A stretch of DNA of 64,000 bases from assembly GCA_000717735.1 (NCBI GenBank), contig JOBE01000034.1:16551-80550 (forward strand), read 5' to 3'. Every line of letters begins with the position of its first letter. Position 1 is the stretch's first letter. The position numbers were made by a program, and so were the translations under genes. The notes below the pieces were generated by a model, which saw nothing but the letters and a program-made list of their open reading frames with translations, was not told the origin of the DNA and made no database searches. Below, piece by piece: positions 43,673 through 52,152 of this stretch. The stretch is from Streptomyces griseoluteus. GTDB taxonomy: Bacteria; Actinomycetota; Actinomycetes; Streptomycetales; Streptomycetaceae.

Positions 43673-43747
43673 CGCACGTAAGTAGACCTGATCGTTGTGG
43701 GCTGCGGCCTTGTTGTCGGCGCGTGATCTCCGGCACGGTTCCGGACC

Positions 43748-45076
43748 ATGGGACGAGATCAGTGGAAGAAGATCTGGGTCGGATCCGCGGGCAACATGGT
43801 CGAGTGGTTCGACTGGTTCGTGTACGCGAGTTTCGCCACCTACTTCGCGGGAGCGTTCTTCCCCGAGAGCAACGACACCGCCAGACTCATGAACACCGCC
43901 GGCATCTTCGCGGTCGGCTTCTTCATGCGGCCCGTCGGCGGCTGGCTCCTCGGCCGGGTCGGTGACCGCAAGGGGCGCAAGGCGGCCCTCACCCTCACCG
44001 TCACCCTGATGTCCGCCTCAGCCCTCCTCATCGCGGTCGCGCCCACCTACTCCGTCGCCGGCTACGGCGGCGCCGCCGTCCTCCTGGTCGCCCGCCTGCT
44101 CCAGGGACTCTCCGTCGGCGGCGAGTACGCCGCCAGCGCCACCTACCTCACCGAGGCCTCGGACCCGAAGCACCGCGGCTTCGCCTCCAGCTTCCAGTAC
44201 GTGTCGATGACCGCCGGGCAGATCCTGGGCCTCGGCCTGCTGCTCATCCTCCAGCAGGCCCTGTCCAGCGAGGCCCTGCACAGCTGGGGCTGGCGCATCC
44301 CCTTCGTCATCGGCGCCCTCGGTGCGGCCGTCGTCTTCTACCTCCGCCGCACCATGCTGGAGACCGAGGTGTACGAGGAGAGCGCCGACGCCGGTGTCGC
44401 GGGCGACCAGAAGGGCACCCTCAAGGCCCTCTGGGCGCACAGGCGCGAGGCCTTCCTCGTCATCGCGCTCACCATGGGCGGGACCGTGGCGTACTACACG
44501 TACACCACCTACCTCACCAAGTACCTGTCCAACTCCGCCGGGCTCCCCAAGCAGACCGCGACCCTGGTCTCCTTCTGCGCCCTGATCGTCTTCGCCTGCC
44601 TCCAGCCGCTGGCCGGGCGCCTCTCCGACCGGATCGGCCGCCGGCCGCTCCTCATCACCTTCGCGGTCGGCTCCACCCTCCTCACCGTGCCGATCATGAC
44701 GATGCTGAAGCACGCGGGCTCCTTCTGGCCGGCCCTCGGCCTCTCCCTCCTCGCCCTCGTCGTCATCACCGGCTACACCTCCATCAACGCCTGCGTGAAG
44801 GCCGAGCTCTTCCCCACCGGCATCCGCGCCCTCGGCGTCGCCCTGCCGTACGCGATCGCCAACGCCCTCTTCGGCGGCACCGCCGAGTACGTGGCCCTCT
44901 GGTTCAAGGACGCCGGCATCGAGTCGGGCTTCTTCTGGTACGTGGCGGGCTGCGCGGCCGTCTCCCTGGTCGTCTACCTCACGATGCGGGAGACCCGGGA
45001 CATCGACCTGGGCCGGGTCGGGACGGGCGAGGCCGTCGTGCCGGGGCAGAAGCGGGATCAGCTGCCCGTATCGTGA
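43748..45076 (+). CDS. MHS-family (MFS) proton symporter
   Basis: A 442-residue 12-helix transporter. 'GSAGNMVEWFDWFVYASFAT' and 'MRPVGGWLLGRVGDRKGRKA' are the signature segments of the metabolite:H+ symporter group that includes KgtP and ProP. The substrate may be a dicarboxylate, betaine or amino acid. Its position after the TetR suggests it imports a substrate for the cluster. It is followed by a CCGGCG/CGCCGG hairpin at 45079-45093 before the cimA leader. Confidence 0.88.
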   Translation: MGRDQWKKIWVGSAGNMVEWFDWFVYASFATYFAGAFFPESNDTARLMNTAGIFAVGFFMRPVGGWLLGRVGDRKGRKAALTLTVTLMSASALLIAVAPTYSVAGYGGAAVLLVARLLQGLSVGGEYAASATYLTEASDPKHRGFASSFQYVSMTAGQILGLGLLLILQQALSSEALHSWGWRIPFVIGALGAAVVFYLRRTMLETEVYEESADAGVAGDQKGTLKALWAHRREAFLVIALTMGGTVAYYTYTTYLTKYLSNSAGLPKQTATLVSFCALIVFACLQPLAGRLSDRIGRRPLLITFAVGSTLLTVPIMTMLKHAGSFWPALGLSLLALVVITGYTSINACVKAELFPTGIRALGVALPYAIANALFGGTAEYVALWFKDAGIESGFFWYVAGCAAVSLVVYLTMRETRDIDLGRVGTGEAVVPGQKRDQLPVS

Positions 45077-45119
45077 GACCGGCGTCCCGCCGGCCCTCCA
45101 CCTGTGTCAGACTTCCGGC

Positions 45120-45176
45120 GTGCTTGCTACCACGATGATTATCGGCAGCAGCGCGCCGGTCCGCAGTGGCCACTGA
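45120..45176 (+). CDS. cimA leader peptide
   Basis: An 18-codon frame, VLATTMIIGSSAPVRSGH, starting at GTG 45120 and ending TGA 45174-45176. ATG 45135 within it gives a shorter 13-residue version. It holds adjacent Ile codons (ATT, ATC), a rare CTT Leu codon and GTC Val, suited to sensing branched-chain aminoacyl-tRNAs, especially Ile. CAGACT lies 6 nt before the GTG, so the leader may be translated from the 5' end of the mRNA. Confidence 0.7.
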   Translation: MLATTMIIGSSAPVRSGH

Positions 45177-45230
45177 ATCGCGGCACGACCCCCGCGGCAG
45201 TGGACACCGTGCCTCAGACCCGCGCGCAGA

Positions 45231-45256
45231 CCTCTCGCACCCGCGAGGGGTTTTTT
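45231..45256 (+). terminator. Attenuator terminator before cimA
   Basis: CCTCTCGC (45231-45238) pairs with GCGAGGGG (45243-45250, one G:T wobble) around ACCC, followed by six T (45251-45256). It lies 102 bp before the cimA start and 54 bp after the leader peptide stop. Earlier complementary GGCACG/CGTGCC (45182-45187 and 45208-45213) may form part of alternative folds. Confidence 0.8.
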
Positions 45257-45358
45257 CGTTTTCCGGCCCCACCCATGCCGGAAGCGGACGACGCGTGAGA
45301 ATGGGGGCAAGTGGATCCAGACCTTCCGGAGCCACATCCGACAGGAGCCATCACAGTC

Positions 45359-46990
45359 ATGACCACGGAGAACGGCGAGAGCTCGCGCCTCGGCGACAGC
45401 CACGTCGACGACAGCTTCCATGTCTTCGACACGACGCTGCGCGACGGGGCGCAGCGTGAAGGCATCAACCTCACCGTCGCGGACAAGCTGACCATCGCCC
45501 GGCACCTAGACGAGTTCGGCGTGGGCTTCATCGAGGGCGGCTGGCCCGGCGCCAACCCGCGCGACACGGAGTTCTTCGCCCGCGCCACCCAGGAGATCGC
45601 GTTCAAGAACGCGCAGCTCGTGGCCTTCGGCGCCACCCGCAGGGCCGGCGGCAAGGCCGCCGAGGACCCGCAGGTCAAGGCCCTCCTGGACTCCGGCGCC
45701 CCGGTCGTCACCCTGGTCGCCAAGTCCCACGACCGGCACGTCGAACTGGCCCTGCGCACCACCCTCGACGAGAACCTGGAGATGGTCCGCGACACCGTCG
45801 CCCACCTGCGCTCCCAGGGCCGCCGCGTCTTCGTCGACTGCGAGCACTTCTTCGACGGCTACAAGGCCAACCCCGACTACGCCAAGGCCGTCGTCCGCGC
45901 CGCGCACGAGGCCGGCGCCGACGTCGTCATCCTCTGCGACACCAACGGCGGCATGCTCCCGGCCCAGGTCCAGGCCGTCGTCGCCACCGTCCTCGCCGAC
46001 ACCGGCGCCCGCCTCGGCATCCACGCCCAGGACGACACCGGCTGCGCCGTCGCCAACACCCTGGCCGCCGTCGACGCCGGCGCCACCCACGTCCAGTGCA
46101 CCGCCAACGGCTACGGCGAGCGGGTCGGCAACGCCAACCTCTTCCCCGTCGTCGCGGCCCTGGAGCTCAAGTACGGCAAGAAGGTCCTCCCCGAGGGCGC
46201 CCTCGCCGAGATGACCCGGATCTCGCACGCCATCGCCGAGGTCGTCAACCTCACGCCCTCCACCCACCAGCCGTACGTCGGCGTCTCCGCCTTCGCGCAC
46301 AAGGCCGGGCTCCACGCCTCCGCCATCAAGGTCGACCCCGACCTCTACCAGCACATCGACCCCGAGCTCGTCGGCAACACCATGCGGATGCTCGTCTCCG
46401 ACATGGCAGGCCGCGCCTCGATCGAGCTCAAGGGCAAGGAGCTCGGCGTCGACCTGGGCGACGACCGCGCCCTCGTCGCCCGCGTCGTCGAACGGGTCAA
46501 GGAGCGCGAGCTCCAGGGCTACACGTACGAGGCCGCCGACGCCTCCTTCGAGCTGCTGCTCCGCGAGGAGGCCGAGGGCCGGGCCCGCCGCTACTTCCGT
46601 ACGGAGTCCTGGCGCGCGATCGTCGAGGACCGCCCCGACGGCACCCACGCCAACGAGGCCACCGTCAAGCTGTGGGCCAAGGGTGAGCGGATCGTCGCCA
46701 CCGCCGAGGGCAACGGCCCGGTCAACGCACTCGACCTGGCGATGCGGGTGGCCCTGGAGCGGATCTACCCGCAGCTCGCCAAGTTCGAGCTGGTCGACTA
46801 CAAGGTCCGCATCCTGGAGGGCCGCCACGGCACCGAGTCCACGACCCGTGTCCTGATCACCACCAGCGACGGCAACGGCGAGTGGGCGACGGTCGGCGTC
46901 GGCGAGAACGTGATCGCGGCCTCCTGGCAGGCTCTGGAGGACGCCTTCACGTACGGACTCCTCCGGGCCGGGATCGACCCCGCCGAGTAG
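45359..46990 (+). CDS. cimA: Citramalate synthase
   Basis: A 543-residue member of the isopropylmalate/citramalate synthase family, with 'VFDTTLRDGAQREGINLTVA' at the N-terminus, 'HAQDDTGCAVANTLAAVDAG', the metal His region 'CTANGYGERVGNANL' and a C-terminal regulatory LeuA-allosteric domain (from about 400). Length and the AQREG form point to CimA, which condenses pyruvate with acetyl-CoA as a threonine-independent route to 2-oxobutyrate for isoleucine. ATG 45359 has AGGAG 11 nt upstream. It has its own leader peptide/terminator. The gene end runs into a fourfold 23-bp repeat. Confidence 0.92.
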   Translation: MTTENGESSRLGDSHVDDSFHVFDTTLRDGAQREGINLTVADKLTIARHLDEFGVGFIEGGWPGANPRDTEFFARATQEIAFKNAQLVAFGATRRAGGKAAEDPQVKALLDSGAPVVTLVAKSHDRHVELALRTTLDENLEMVRDTVAHLRSQGRRVFVDCEHFFDGYKANPDYAKAVVRAAHEAGADVVILCDTNGGMLPAQVQAVVATVLADTGARLGIHAQDDTGCAVANTLAAVDAGATHVQCTANGYGERVGNANLFPVVAALELKYGKKVLPEGALAEMTRISHAIAEVVNLTPSTHQPYVGVSAFAHKAGLHASAIKVDPDLYQHIDPELVGNTMRMLVSDMAGRASIELKGKELGVDLGDDRALVARVVERVKERELQGYTYEAADASFELLLREEAEGRARRYFRTESWRAIVEDRPDGTHANEATVKLWAKGERIVATAEGNGPVNALDLAMRVALERIYPQLAKFELVDYKVRILEGRHGTESTTRVLITTSDGNGEWATVGVGENVIAASWQALEDAFTYGLLRAGIDPAE

Positions 46991-47070
46991 CCGCCGGTCG
47001 TCCCGCCGAGCAGCGCGCGTCGTCCTGCCGAGCAGCCGAGCGTCGCCCCGTCGAGTAGCCGCGCGTCGTA
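46980..47070. repeat. Four degenerate 22-23-bp tandem repeats covering the cimA stop
   Basis: Units start CCGCCGAGTAGCC, CCGCCGAGCAG, CTGCCGAGCAGCC and CCGTCGAGTAGCC, each ending in a GTCGTC- or GTCGCC-like tail. The first unit contains the cimA stop TAG. Copies differ by a few bases, so it is an ageing duplication. Confidence 0.7.
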
Positions 47071-47092
47071 CCGACCCTCCGGGGTCGGTACG
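47067..47092. terminator. Hairpin between cimA and the GH3 gene
   Basis: CGTACCGACCC (47067-47077) pairs perfectly with GGGTCGGTACG (47082-47092) around TCCG. It ends 7 bp before the next start, so the GH3 gene must start transcription inside or beyond it, or read through. Confidence 0.7.
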
Positions 47093-47099
47093 CCCCAGC

Positions 47100-49463
47100 A
47101 TGTCCGGTATGAATGGTCATACGTTCCGTGCGGCGCGGACGGGCATGGCGGCGGCCGTCGCGTCCGGCGCCGTCCTCGCCGGATGCCTCACCGCGACTGC
47201 CACAGCCACAGCCACAGCGACGGAGGCCGTGGCCGCGACCACGTGGCCCCCGGACCCGGTACGCGTCACCGCCGCCCCGGTCACCACGGTGGCCGAGGGG
47301 GCCACGGCCCGCGTCCGCCTCGCCGTCGACTCCGCCCGCCCGCTGACGCACCCGGTGACGGTCGGCTGGACGACGGCCGCGACCGCCCCCGCCACCGCGG
47401 CGGGACCGGGCGGCCGGACGGACGCATCGACGCGCGCCCCTCGCGCCGGGGCCGCGGCCCCCGGCCGGGACTACCGGGCGGCCTCCGGCACGGTGACCTT
47501 CCCCGCCGGAAGCAGACCAGGGGCCGCGCGCACCCTTGAGGTCGCCACCCTTCGCGACGGCGTGCCCGAGGCGGCCGAGGCCGTGCCGGTCACGCTCGAC
47601 GTCACCGGTGCCACCGCGCCCGAGCGCGCACCGCTGGTCGTCGTGGACGCGCACGGACTGCCCTACCTCGACCCGGCGCGCCCCGTCCGGGAACGGGTCG
47701 CCGACCTCCTCGGGCGGATGACGCTCGCCGAGAAGGCCGGCCAGATGACCCAGGCCGGCCGCAACGCCCTCGCCGCCCACGAGGACATCACCTCCTACGC
47801 CCTCGGCTCGGTGATCTACGAGGCCGAGGCCGACGGCTCGCCGGCGCAGACCCCCGAGGCCTGGCGGAAGGTGACGGACACCTACCAGTGGTACGCCCGC
47901 GCCACCCGCCTCCAGATCCCGCTGCTCCTGGCCACCGACGCCGTGCACGGCCACTCCTTCGTCAAGGGCGCCACGGTCATGCCCCACAACATCGGGCTCG
48001 GCGCCACCCGCGACCCCGCGCTCGTCGAGCGGCTCGCCGCGATCACCGCCGAGGAGACGAGGGCGACCGGGATCGCCTGGAACTTCGCGCCCTGTGTGTG
48101 CGTCGTGCGCGATGTGCGCTGGGGCCGTACGTACGAGTCCTTCGGCGAGGACCCGGAGCTCGTGGCGGCCATGGCGGTCGCCGTACGGGGCCTCCAGGGC
48201 GCCGCCGACGGCCGTGACCTCGCCCGCAACGACAAGGTCCTCGCCACCGCCAAGCACTTCGTCGGGGACGGCGGCACCGCCTACGGCTCCGGTCGCCCCC
48301 CGTACGCCATCGACCAGGGCGTCACCCGGATCGACCGGGGCGAGCTGGAGGAGGTGCACATCCCACCCTTCCGGCGGGCGATCGGACTCGGGGCGGGCGC
48401 CGTCATGCCCTCGTTCTCCTCGCTCGACCTGACCGGCGAGCGCAGCGGGCCGGTGAAGATGCACGCGCACCGCGAGATGATCAGCGGGCTGCTGAAGAGC
48501 GAGCTCGGGTTCCGGGGGATCGTCGTCAGCGACTGGGAGGCCGTCGACCAGATGCCGGGCGACGCGGTCACCGACGTACGAGACGCGGTCAACGCCGGCA
48601 TCGACATGAACATGGCCCCGCTCACGTACAAGGAGTTCGGCCGGATCGTCGCCGACGAGGTCGCCGCCGGCCGGATCCCCCTCGCCCGGATCGACGACGC
48701 GGCCGGCCGCGTACTGGAGCAGAAGTTCCGCCTCGGCCTCTTCGAGAAGCCGTACGCCGACACCACCCACCTCGCCGGGATCGGCTCCCCCGAACACCGG
48801 GCGGCGGCCCGCGAGGCCGTCGCCCGGTCGCAGGTGCTGCTGAAGAACAGCGGGGGCGTGCTGCCGCTGCGCACCGGGCAGCGGCTGTACGTCGCCGGGT
48901 CCAACGCGGACGACCTGGCCAACCAGGCAGGTGGCTGGACCGTCGGCTGGCAGGGCGCCGGGGGGCGGGAGATCCAGGGCACCACCGTTCTGGACGGCAT
49001 CCGGAGGGCGGACCCGCGGGCGCACGTCACCTACTCCGAGGACGCCTCGGCGCCGACCACCGGGCACGACGTGGGCGTGGTCGTCGTCGGCGAGACGCCG
49101 TACGCGGAAGGGGTCGGTGACGTCGGCGTCAACGGCCACGACCTGGAACTGTCCGCGGACGACAAGAAGGCCGTCGACCGGGTCTGCGCGGCGATGCGGT
49201 GCGCGGTCCTGGTCGTCTCCGGACGTCCGCAGCTCGTCGGCGACCGGCTCGCGGGGATCGACGCGCTGGTCGCCTCCTGGCTGCCGGGCAGCGAGGGCGA
49301 CGGCGTCGCCGACGTGCTCTACGGCCGGCGGGCCTTCACCGGACGCCTCCCGGTGACCTGGCCGAGGTCGGCCCAGCAGCTGCCCCTGAACGCGGGCGAC
49401 CACGGCTACGACCCGCAGTTCCCCTACGGCTGGGGCCTCACCACCAGGGTCGGCGCGAGTTGA
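47100..49463 (+). CDS. Secreted lipoprotein beta-glucosidase, glycoside hydrolase family 3
   Basis: A 787-residue protein. The N-terminal signal has a lipobox (VLAGC at about 25-29), then a Thr/Ala repeat (TATATATATAT) and a beta-rich Calx-beta-like region to about 190. The GH3 catalytic domain follows ('LLGRMTLAEKAGQMTQAGRN', 'LATAKHFVGDGGTAYGSGRP', nucleophile Asp about 478 in 'GIVVSDWEAVDQM'). The second GH3 domain starts near 'AVARSQVLLKNSGGVLPL'. The pattern is close to plant and bacterial beta-glucan exohydrolases. ATG 47100 and ATG 47109 are both possible. Confidence 0.88.
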   Translation: MSGMNGHTFRAARTGMAAAVASGAVLAGCLTATATATATATEAVAATTWPPDPVRVTAAPVTTVAEGATARVRLAVDSARPLTHPVTVGWTTAATAPATAAGPGGRTDASTRAPRAGAAAPGRDYRAASGTVTFPAGSRPGAARTLEVATLRDGVPEAAEAVPVTLDVTGATAPERAPLVVVDAHGLPYLDPARPVRERVADLLGRMTLAEKAGQMTQAGRNALAAHEDITSYALGSVIYEAEADGSPAQTPEAWRKVTDTYQWYARATRLQIPLLLATDAVHGHSFVKGATVMPHNIGLGATRDPALVERLAAITAEETRATGIAWNFAPCVCVVRDVRWGRTYESFGEDPELVAAMAVAVRGLQGAADGRDLARNDKVLATAKHFVGDGGTAYGSGRPPYAIDQGVTRIDRGELEEVHIPPFRRAIGLGAGAVMPSFSSLDLTGERSGPVKMHAHREMISGLLKSELGFRGIVVSDWEAVDQMPGDAVTDVRDAVNAGIDMNMAPLTYKEFGRIVADEVAAGRIPLARIDDAAGRVLEQKFRLGLFEKPYADTTHLAGIGSPEHRAAAREAVARSQVLLKNSGGVLPLRTGQRLYVAGSNADDLANQAGGWTVGWQGAGGREIQGTTVLDGIRRADPRAHVTYSEDASAPTTGHDVGVVVVGETPYAEGVGDVGVNGHDLELSADDKKAVDRVCAAMRCAVLVVSGRPQLVGDRLAGIDALVASWLPGSEGDGVADVLYGRRAFTGRLPVTWPRSAQQLPLNAGDHGYDPQFPYGWGLTTRVGAS

Positions 49464-49522
49464 CCGCACAACGGTCCGACCGGAAGGTCTGAATATGCCC
49501 GTTTAGGGGTAATCCAGGTGGT

Positions 49523-50869
49523 ATGAGGACGAGGATTCCGATGCTGTCGGCCGTGGGCGGGCTGCTCCTGCTCCTGCTGATGCTCCTGGCCCTGGCCCCC
49601 TCCGCGGGCGCCAGGGCCACGGGGATCCCGGACGTGGCCGCGGCCCTGAAACAGGGCCCGGTGTACGTCGACCCGGGCGCCGCCGACCAGCTGTCGAAGG
49701 CCGAAGCGGACGCCCTCGCCCAGAAGATCAAGGACGCGGACAAGCCGCTCCTCGTGGCCGTCCTGCCGGCGAACGCCCAGTTCCCGCCGGCGGACCTCTT
49801 CCAGAACCTGCGCACCCAGACCGGCATCACCGGCCTGTACGCGATCCGCCTCGGCGACGGCTTCGACGCGAAGGCCGACGCCTCCGTCCTCTCCCAGCAG
49901 GCCGTACAGAACCTCGTCACCTCCGTACGCCAGCCCGACGTCGACGCGGCCACCGAGCTGAACAACTTCGCCGACCAGGCCCTGCCCACCCTCCGCGGCT
50001 CCGCCCCCGCCTCCTGGGGCTCCGCCGGTACGGACTCCGGGGTCCCCGTCGCCGGACTCGTCACCCTCGGCGCGGTCGTCGCCGCGAGCGGCGCGGGCGC
50101 CTACGCCGTCGTCCGGCGCAACCGGCTCCGCAAGGAGGCCGAGGAGCGGGCGGCCCTCGACAAGCTCCGGGTCGTCGTCGACGAGGACATCACCGCCTTC
50201 GGCGAGGAACTCGAACGCCTCGACTTCCACCCCGGCGAACCCGGCGCCGACGACGCCATGCGCGACGACTACGAACGCGCCCTCGACTCGTACGACAAAG
50301 CCAAGTCCCAGATGGGCTCCGCGACCCACCCGCACGACGTCCGGGGGGTCACCCAGGCCCTGGAGGACGGCCGCTTCTCCCTCGCCGTCCTCGCCGCCCG
50401 CCGAGAGTCCCGCCCGCTGCCCGAGCGGCGCGCCCCCTGCTTCTTCGACCCGCGCCACGGCCCCTCCACCGAGGACCGCTCCTGGACCCCGGCCGGCGGC
50501 ACCGCCCGCCAGGTCCCGGTCTGCGCCGCCGATGCGGCCCGTCTCGACGACGGCCTCGACCCGATGGCCCGTACGGTCGACGCGGACGGCGTCCGCCGCC
50601 CCTACTGGGAGGCGGGCCCGGCGTACGGGCCCTGGGCGGGCGGCTACTACGGCGGCGGCATGCTCCCCGGCCTGCTGATGGGCACCGTCCTCGGCTCCAT
50701 GCTCGCGACCCCGGCCTACGCCTCCGAGTACGGCGGCGGCGACTTCTCCGGCGGTGACTTCGGCTCCGGCGACTTCGGGTCGGGCGACTTCGGCGGCGGA
50801 GACTCGGGCGGCTTCGGCGGCGGGGACTTCGGCGGTGGCGGAGGGTTCGACGGCGGAGGCGGGTTCTAG
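49523..50869 (+). CDS. TPM-domain membrane protein with Gly/Asp/Phe C-terminal repeats
   Basis: A 448-residue protein. A signal or N-terminal membrane helix (about 7-30, poly-Leu) leads to an exported TPM-like domain (about 35-150). A second helix lies at about 175-195, then a cytosolic charged region. The C-terminus after residue 400 is a GGDF repeat (at least five 'GGDF' or 'SGDF' units) like the Gly-rich tail of YgcG-type proteins. Gene product function is unknown; TPM proteins have been linked to membrane repair or phosphatase activity. The stop codon TAG (50867-50869) lies in the end of a dispersed palindrome. Confidence 0.75.
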   Translation: MRTRIPMLSAVGGLLLLLLMLLALAPSAGARATGIPDVAAALKQGPVYVDPGAADQLSKAEADALAQKIKDADKPLLVAVLPANAQFPPADLFQNLRTQTGITGLYAIRLGDGFDAKADASVLSQQAVQNLVTSVRQPDVDAATELNNFADQALPTLRGSAPASWGSAGTDSGVPVAGLVTLGAVVAASGAGAYAVVRRNRLRKEAEERAALDKLRVVVDEDITAFGEELERLDFHPGEPGADDAMRDDYERALDSYDKAKSQMGSATHPHDVRGVTQALEDGRFSLAVLAARRESRPLPERRAPCFFDPRHGPSTEDRSWTPAGGTARQVPVCAADAARLDDGLDPMARTVDADGVRRPYWEAGPAYGPWAGGYYGGGMLPGLLMGTVLGSMLATPAYASEYGGGDFSGGDFGSGDFGSGDFGGGDSGGFGGGDFGGGGGFDGGGGF

Positions 50870-50934
50870 GGCCTTTCGTTTGGATCAGGCCGGACCCCGC
50901 GAGCCCGGCATGATCCGAACGAGAGAGGCCCTAG
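50866..50934. repeat. Palindromic element between the TPM and sliding clamp genes
   Basis: A 69-bp element with CTAG at both ends: CTAGGGCCTTTCGTTTGGAT on the left, matched by GATCCGAACGAGAGAGGCCC followed by TAG on the right. The middle GGCCGGACC/GAGCCCGGC region can extend the hairpin. I recall GGGCCTCTCGTTTGGATCA-type sequences as dispersed in Streptomyces. The left end supplies the TPM gene's stop codon. Confidence 0.7.
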
Positions 50935-50946
50935 CCGCCCCCGGGC

Positions 50947-52068
50947 TCATACCAGCGGCTTCACCGACATCAGCAGGTGGCGGTGGGCCGCCGACGGCCC
51001 GTCGGTGAGCAGGGCGCGCTGGCCGGGGCCAAGGAGGTGGAAGTGGACCTCCGGGGCGTCCAGGGTGGTGAGGGCGTCCAGGAGATACCCCGGATTGAAG
51101 GCGACCGTCATCCTGGCCGGGTCCGCGAGGGCGGCCGTCCCCGTGAAGGTGGCCGGGAGGTGCTGGGAGGCCACGTCGTCCTCGTAGCCCGCCTGGAGGT
51201 GGATCGCTGTGGGGGTGAAGGTCAGCTGCACCGGGCTGTCGCCCTCGGCCACGACCGCGACCCGCTTGACGGCCTCGGTCAGCGGGGCCAGGCCGGTGGC
51301 CGCGAGGGCGTGCTCGCCGAGGGCGAAGAGCTTGTCGTGGCGGGGGAGCCGTCCGTCGAGCAGTCGGGTGGTGGTGCGCAGCCCGGCGCTCTCGAAACCG
51401 ATCGAGCCGCCGTCGAGGGCGAGCCGGGCCGGGCCCGTGCCCGCGAGGGAGCGGGCGATCTCGGTCAGGCGGCGGGCGGGGACGACCACGTCCGCGTCCT
51501 CCGCGGAGGCGTCGGACTCCGGTTTCCACTCCAGGGTGCGGACGGCGTAGCGGTAGCGGTCGGTGGCGGCCAGCGTCATCGTCGTGCCGTCCAGGGCGAG
51601 CCGTATCCCGGTCAGGACGGGCAGCGAGTCGTCCCGGCCCGCCGCCACCGCGACCTGGCCGACCGCCGCCGCGAAGACGTCCCCGTCCACCAGGCCGCGG
51701 ACCTCCGGCAGCGCGGGCGGGGCGGGGTAGTCGTCGAGCGGCAGCAGGGAGAGGCCGAAGCGGGCGTCCCCGGAGGTCACCGAGAGACGGCCGCCTTCGA
51801 CGGCCAGCTCCGTGCGGCCCCGGGGGAGCACCTTGCAGATGTCGAGCAGCCGACGGCCCAGGACCAGCGCCCGGCCCTCGACGTCCGTGTCGGCCTCGAC
51901 CTCCACCCGGGCCGAGGCCTCGTGGTCGAGACCGGAGACCCGGAGCCGGCCGTCCGCCGCCTCCAGGAGCAGGCCGCCGAGGACGGGCATGGGGGAGCGG
52001 GCCGGCAGCACGCGCGCGGCCCAGGCCACGGCATCGGTCAACACACCGCTGTCGATACGGAATTCCAT
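50947..52068 (-). CDS. DNA polymerase III beta (sliding clamp) paralogue
   Basis: A 373-residue clamp-fold protein. 'LTDAVAWAARVLPARSPMPV', 'LGGLLLEAADGRLRVSGLDH', 'RDDSLPVLTGIRLALDGTTM', 'LTEAVKRVAVVAEGDSPVQL' and the end 'HRHLLMSVKPLV' are the landmarks of DnaN. Its surroundings lack dnaA and recF, so it is not the replication locus copy but a second clamp gene. In griselimycin producers a second clamp gives self-resistance; here no such cluster is seen, so the role is open. TAGCGT lies 7 nt before the ATG (leaderless). The first nine or so residues of longer reading frames upstream are not conserved. Confidence 0.88.
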   Translation of the reverse strand: MEFRIDSGVLTDAVAWAARVLPARSPMPVLGGLLLEAADGRLRVSGLDHEASARVEVEADTDVEGRALVLGRRLLDICKVLPRGRTELAVEGGRLSVTSGDARFGLSLLPLDDYPAPPALPEVRGLVDGDVFAAAVGQVAVAAGRDDSLPVLTGIRLALDGTTMTLAATDRYRYAVRTLEWKPESDASAEDADVVVPARRLTEIARSLAGTGPARLALDGGSIGFESAGLRTTTRLLDGRLPRHDKLFALGEHALAATGLAPLTEAVKRVAVVAEGDSPVQLTFTPTAIHLQAGYEDDVASQHLPATFTGTAALADPARMTVAFNPGYLLDALTTLDAPEVHFHLLGPGQRALLTDGPSAAHRHLLMSVKPLV

Positions 52069-52075
52069 GCCGCCG

Positions 52076-52081
52076 ACGCTA
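52076..52081 (-). promoter_or_regulatory. -10 box of the second sliding clamp gene
   Basis: TAGCGT on the minus strand, 7 nt before the ATG at 52068, with no Shine-Dalgarno: probable leaderless promoter. Confidence 0.5.
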
Positions 52082-52152
52082 GCGGCCACCACTGACAACG
52101 GCGCAGGCCGGCGGTTTCAGGCGTCGTCCGGCTCTTTCGCATACGCGAGTTT

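Noticed and set aside
50731..50866. Gly/Asp/Phe repeats at the end of the TPM gene considered as a DNA repeat element or CRISPR-like array
   Set aside because: Periodicity is at codon level with varied synonymous codons and no spacers, so it is a protein repeat.
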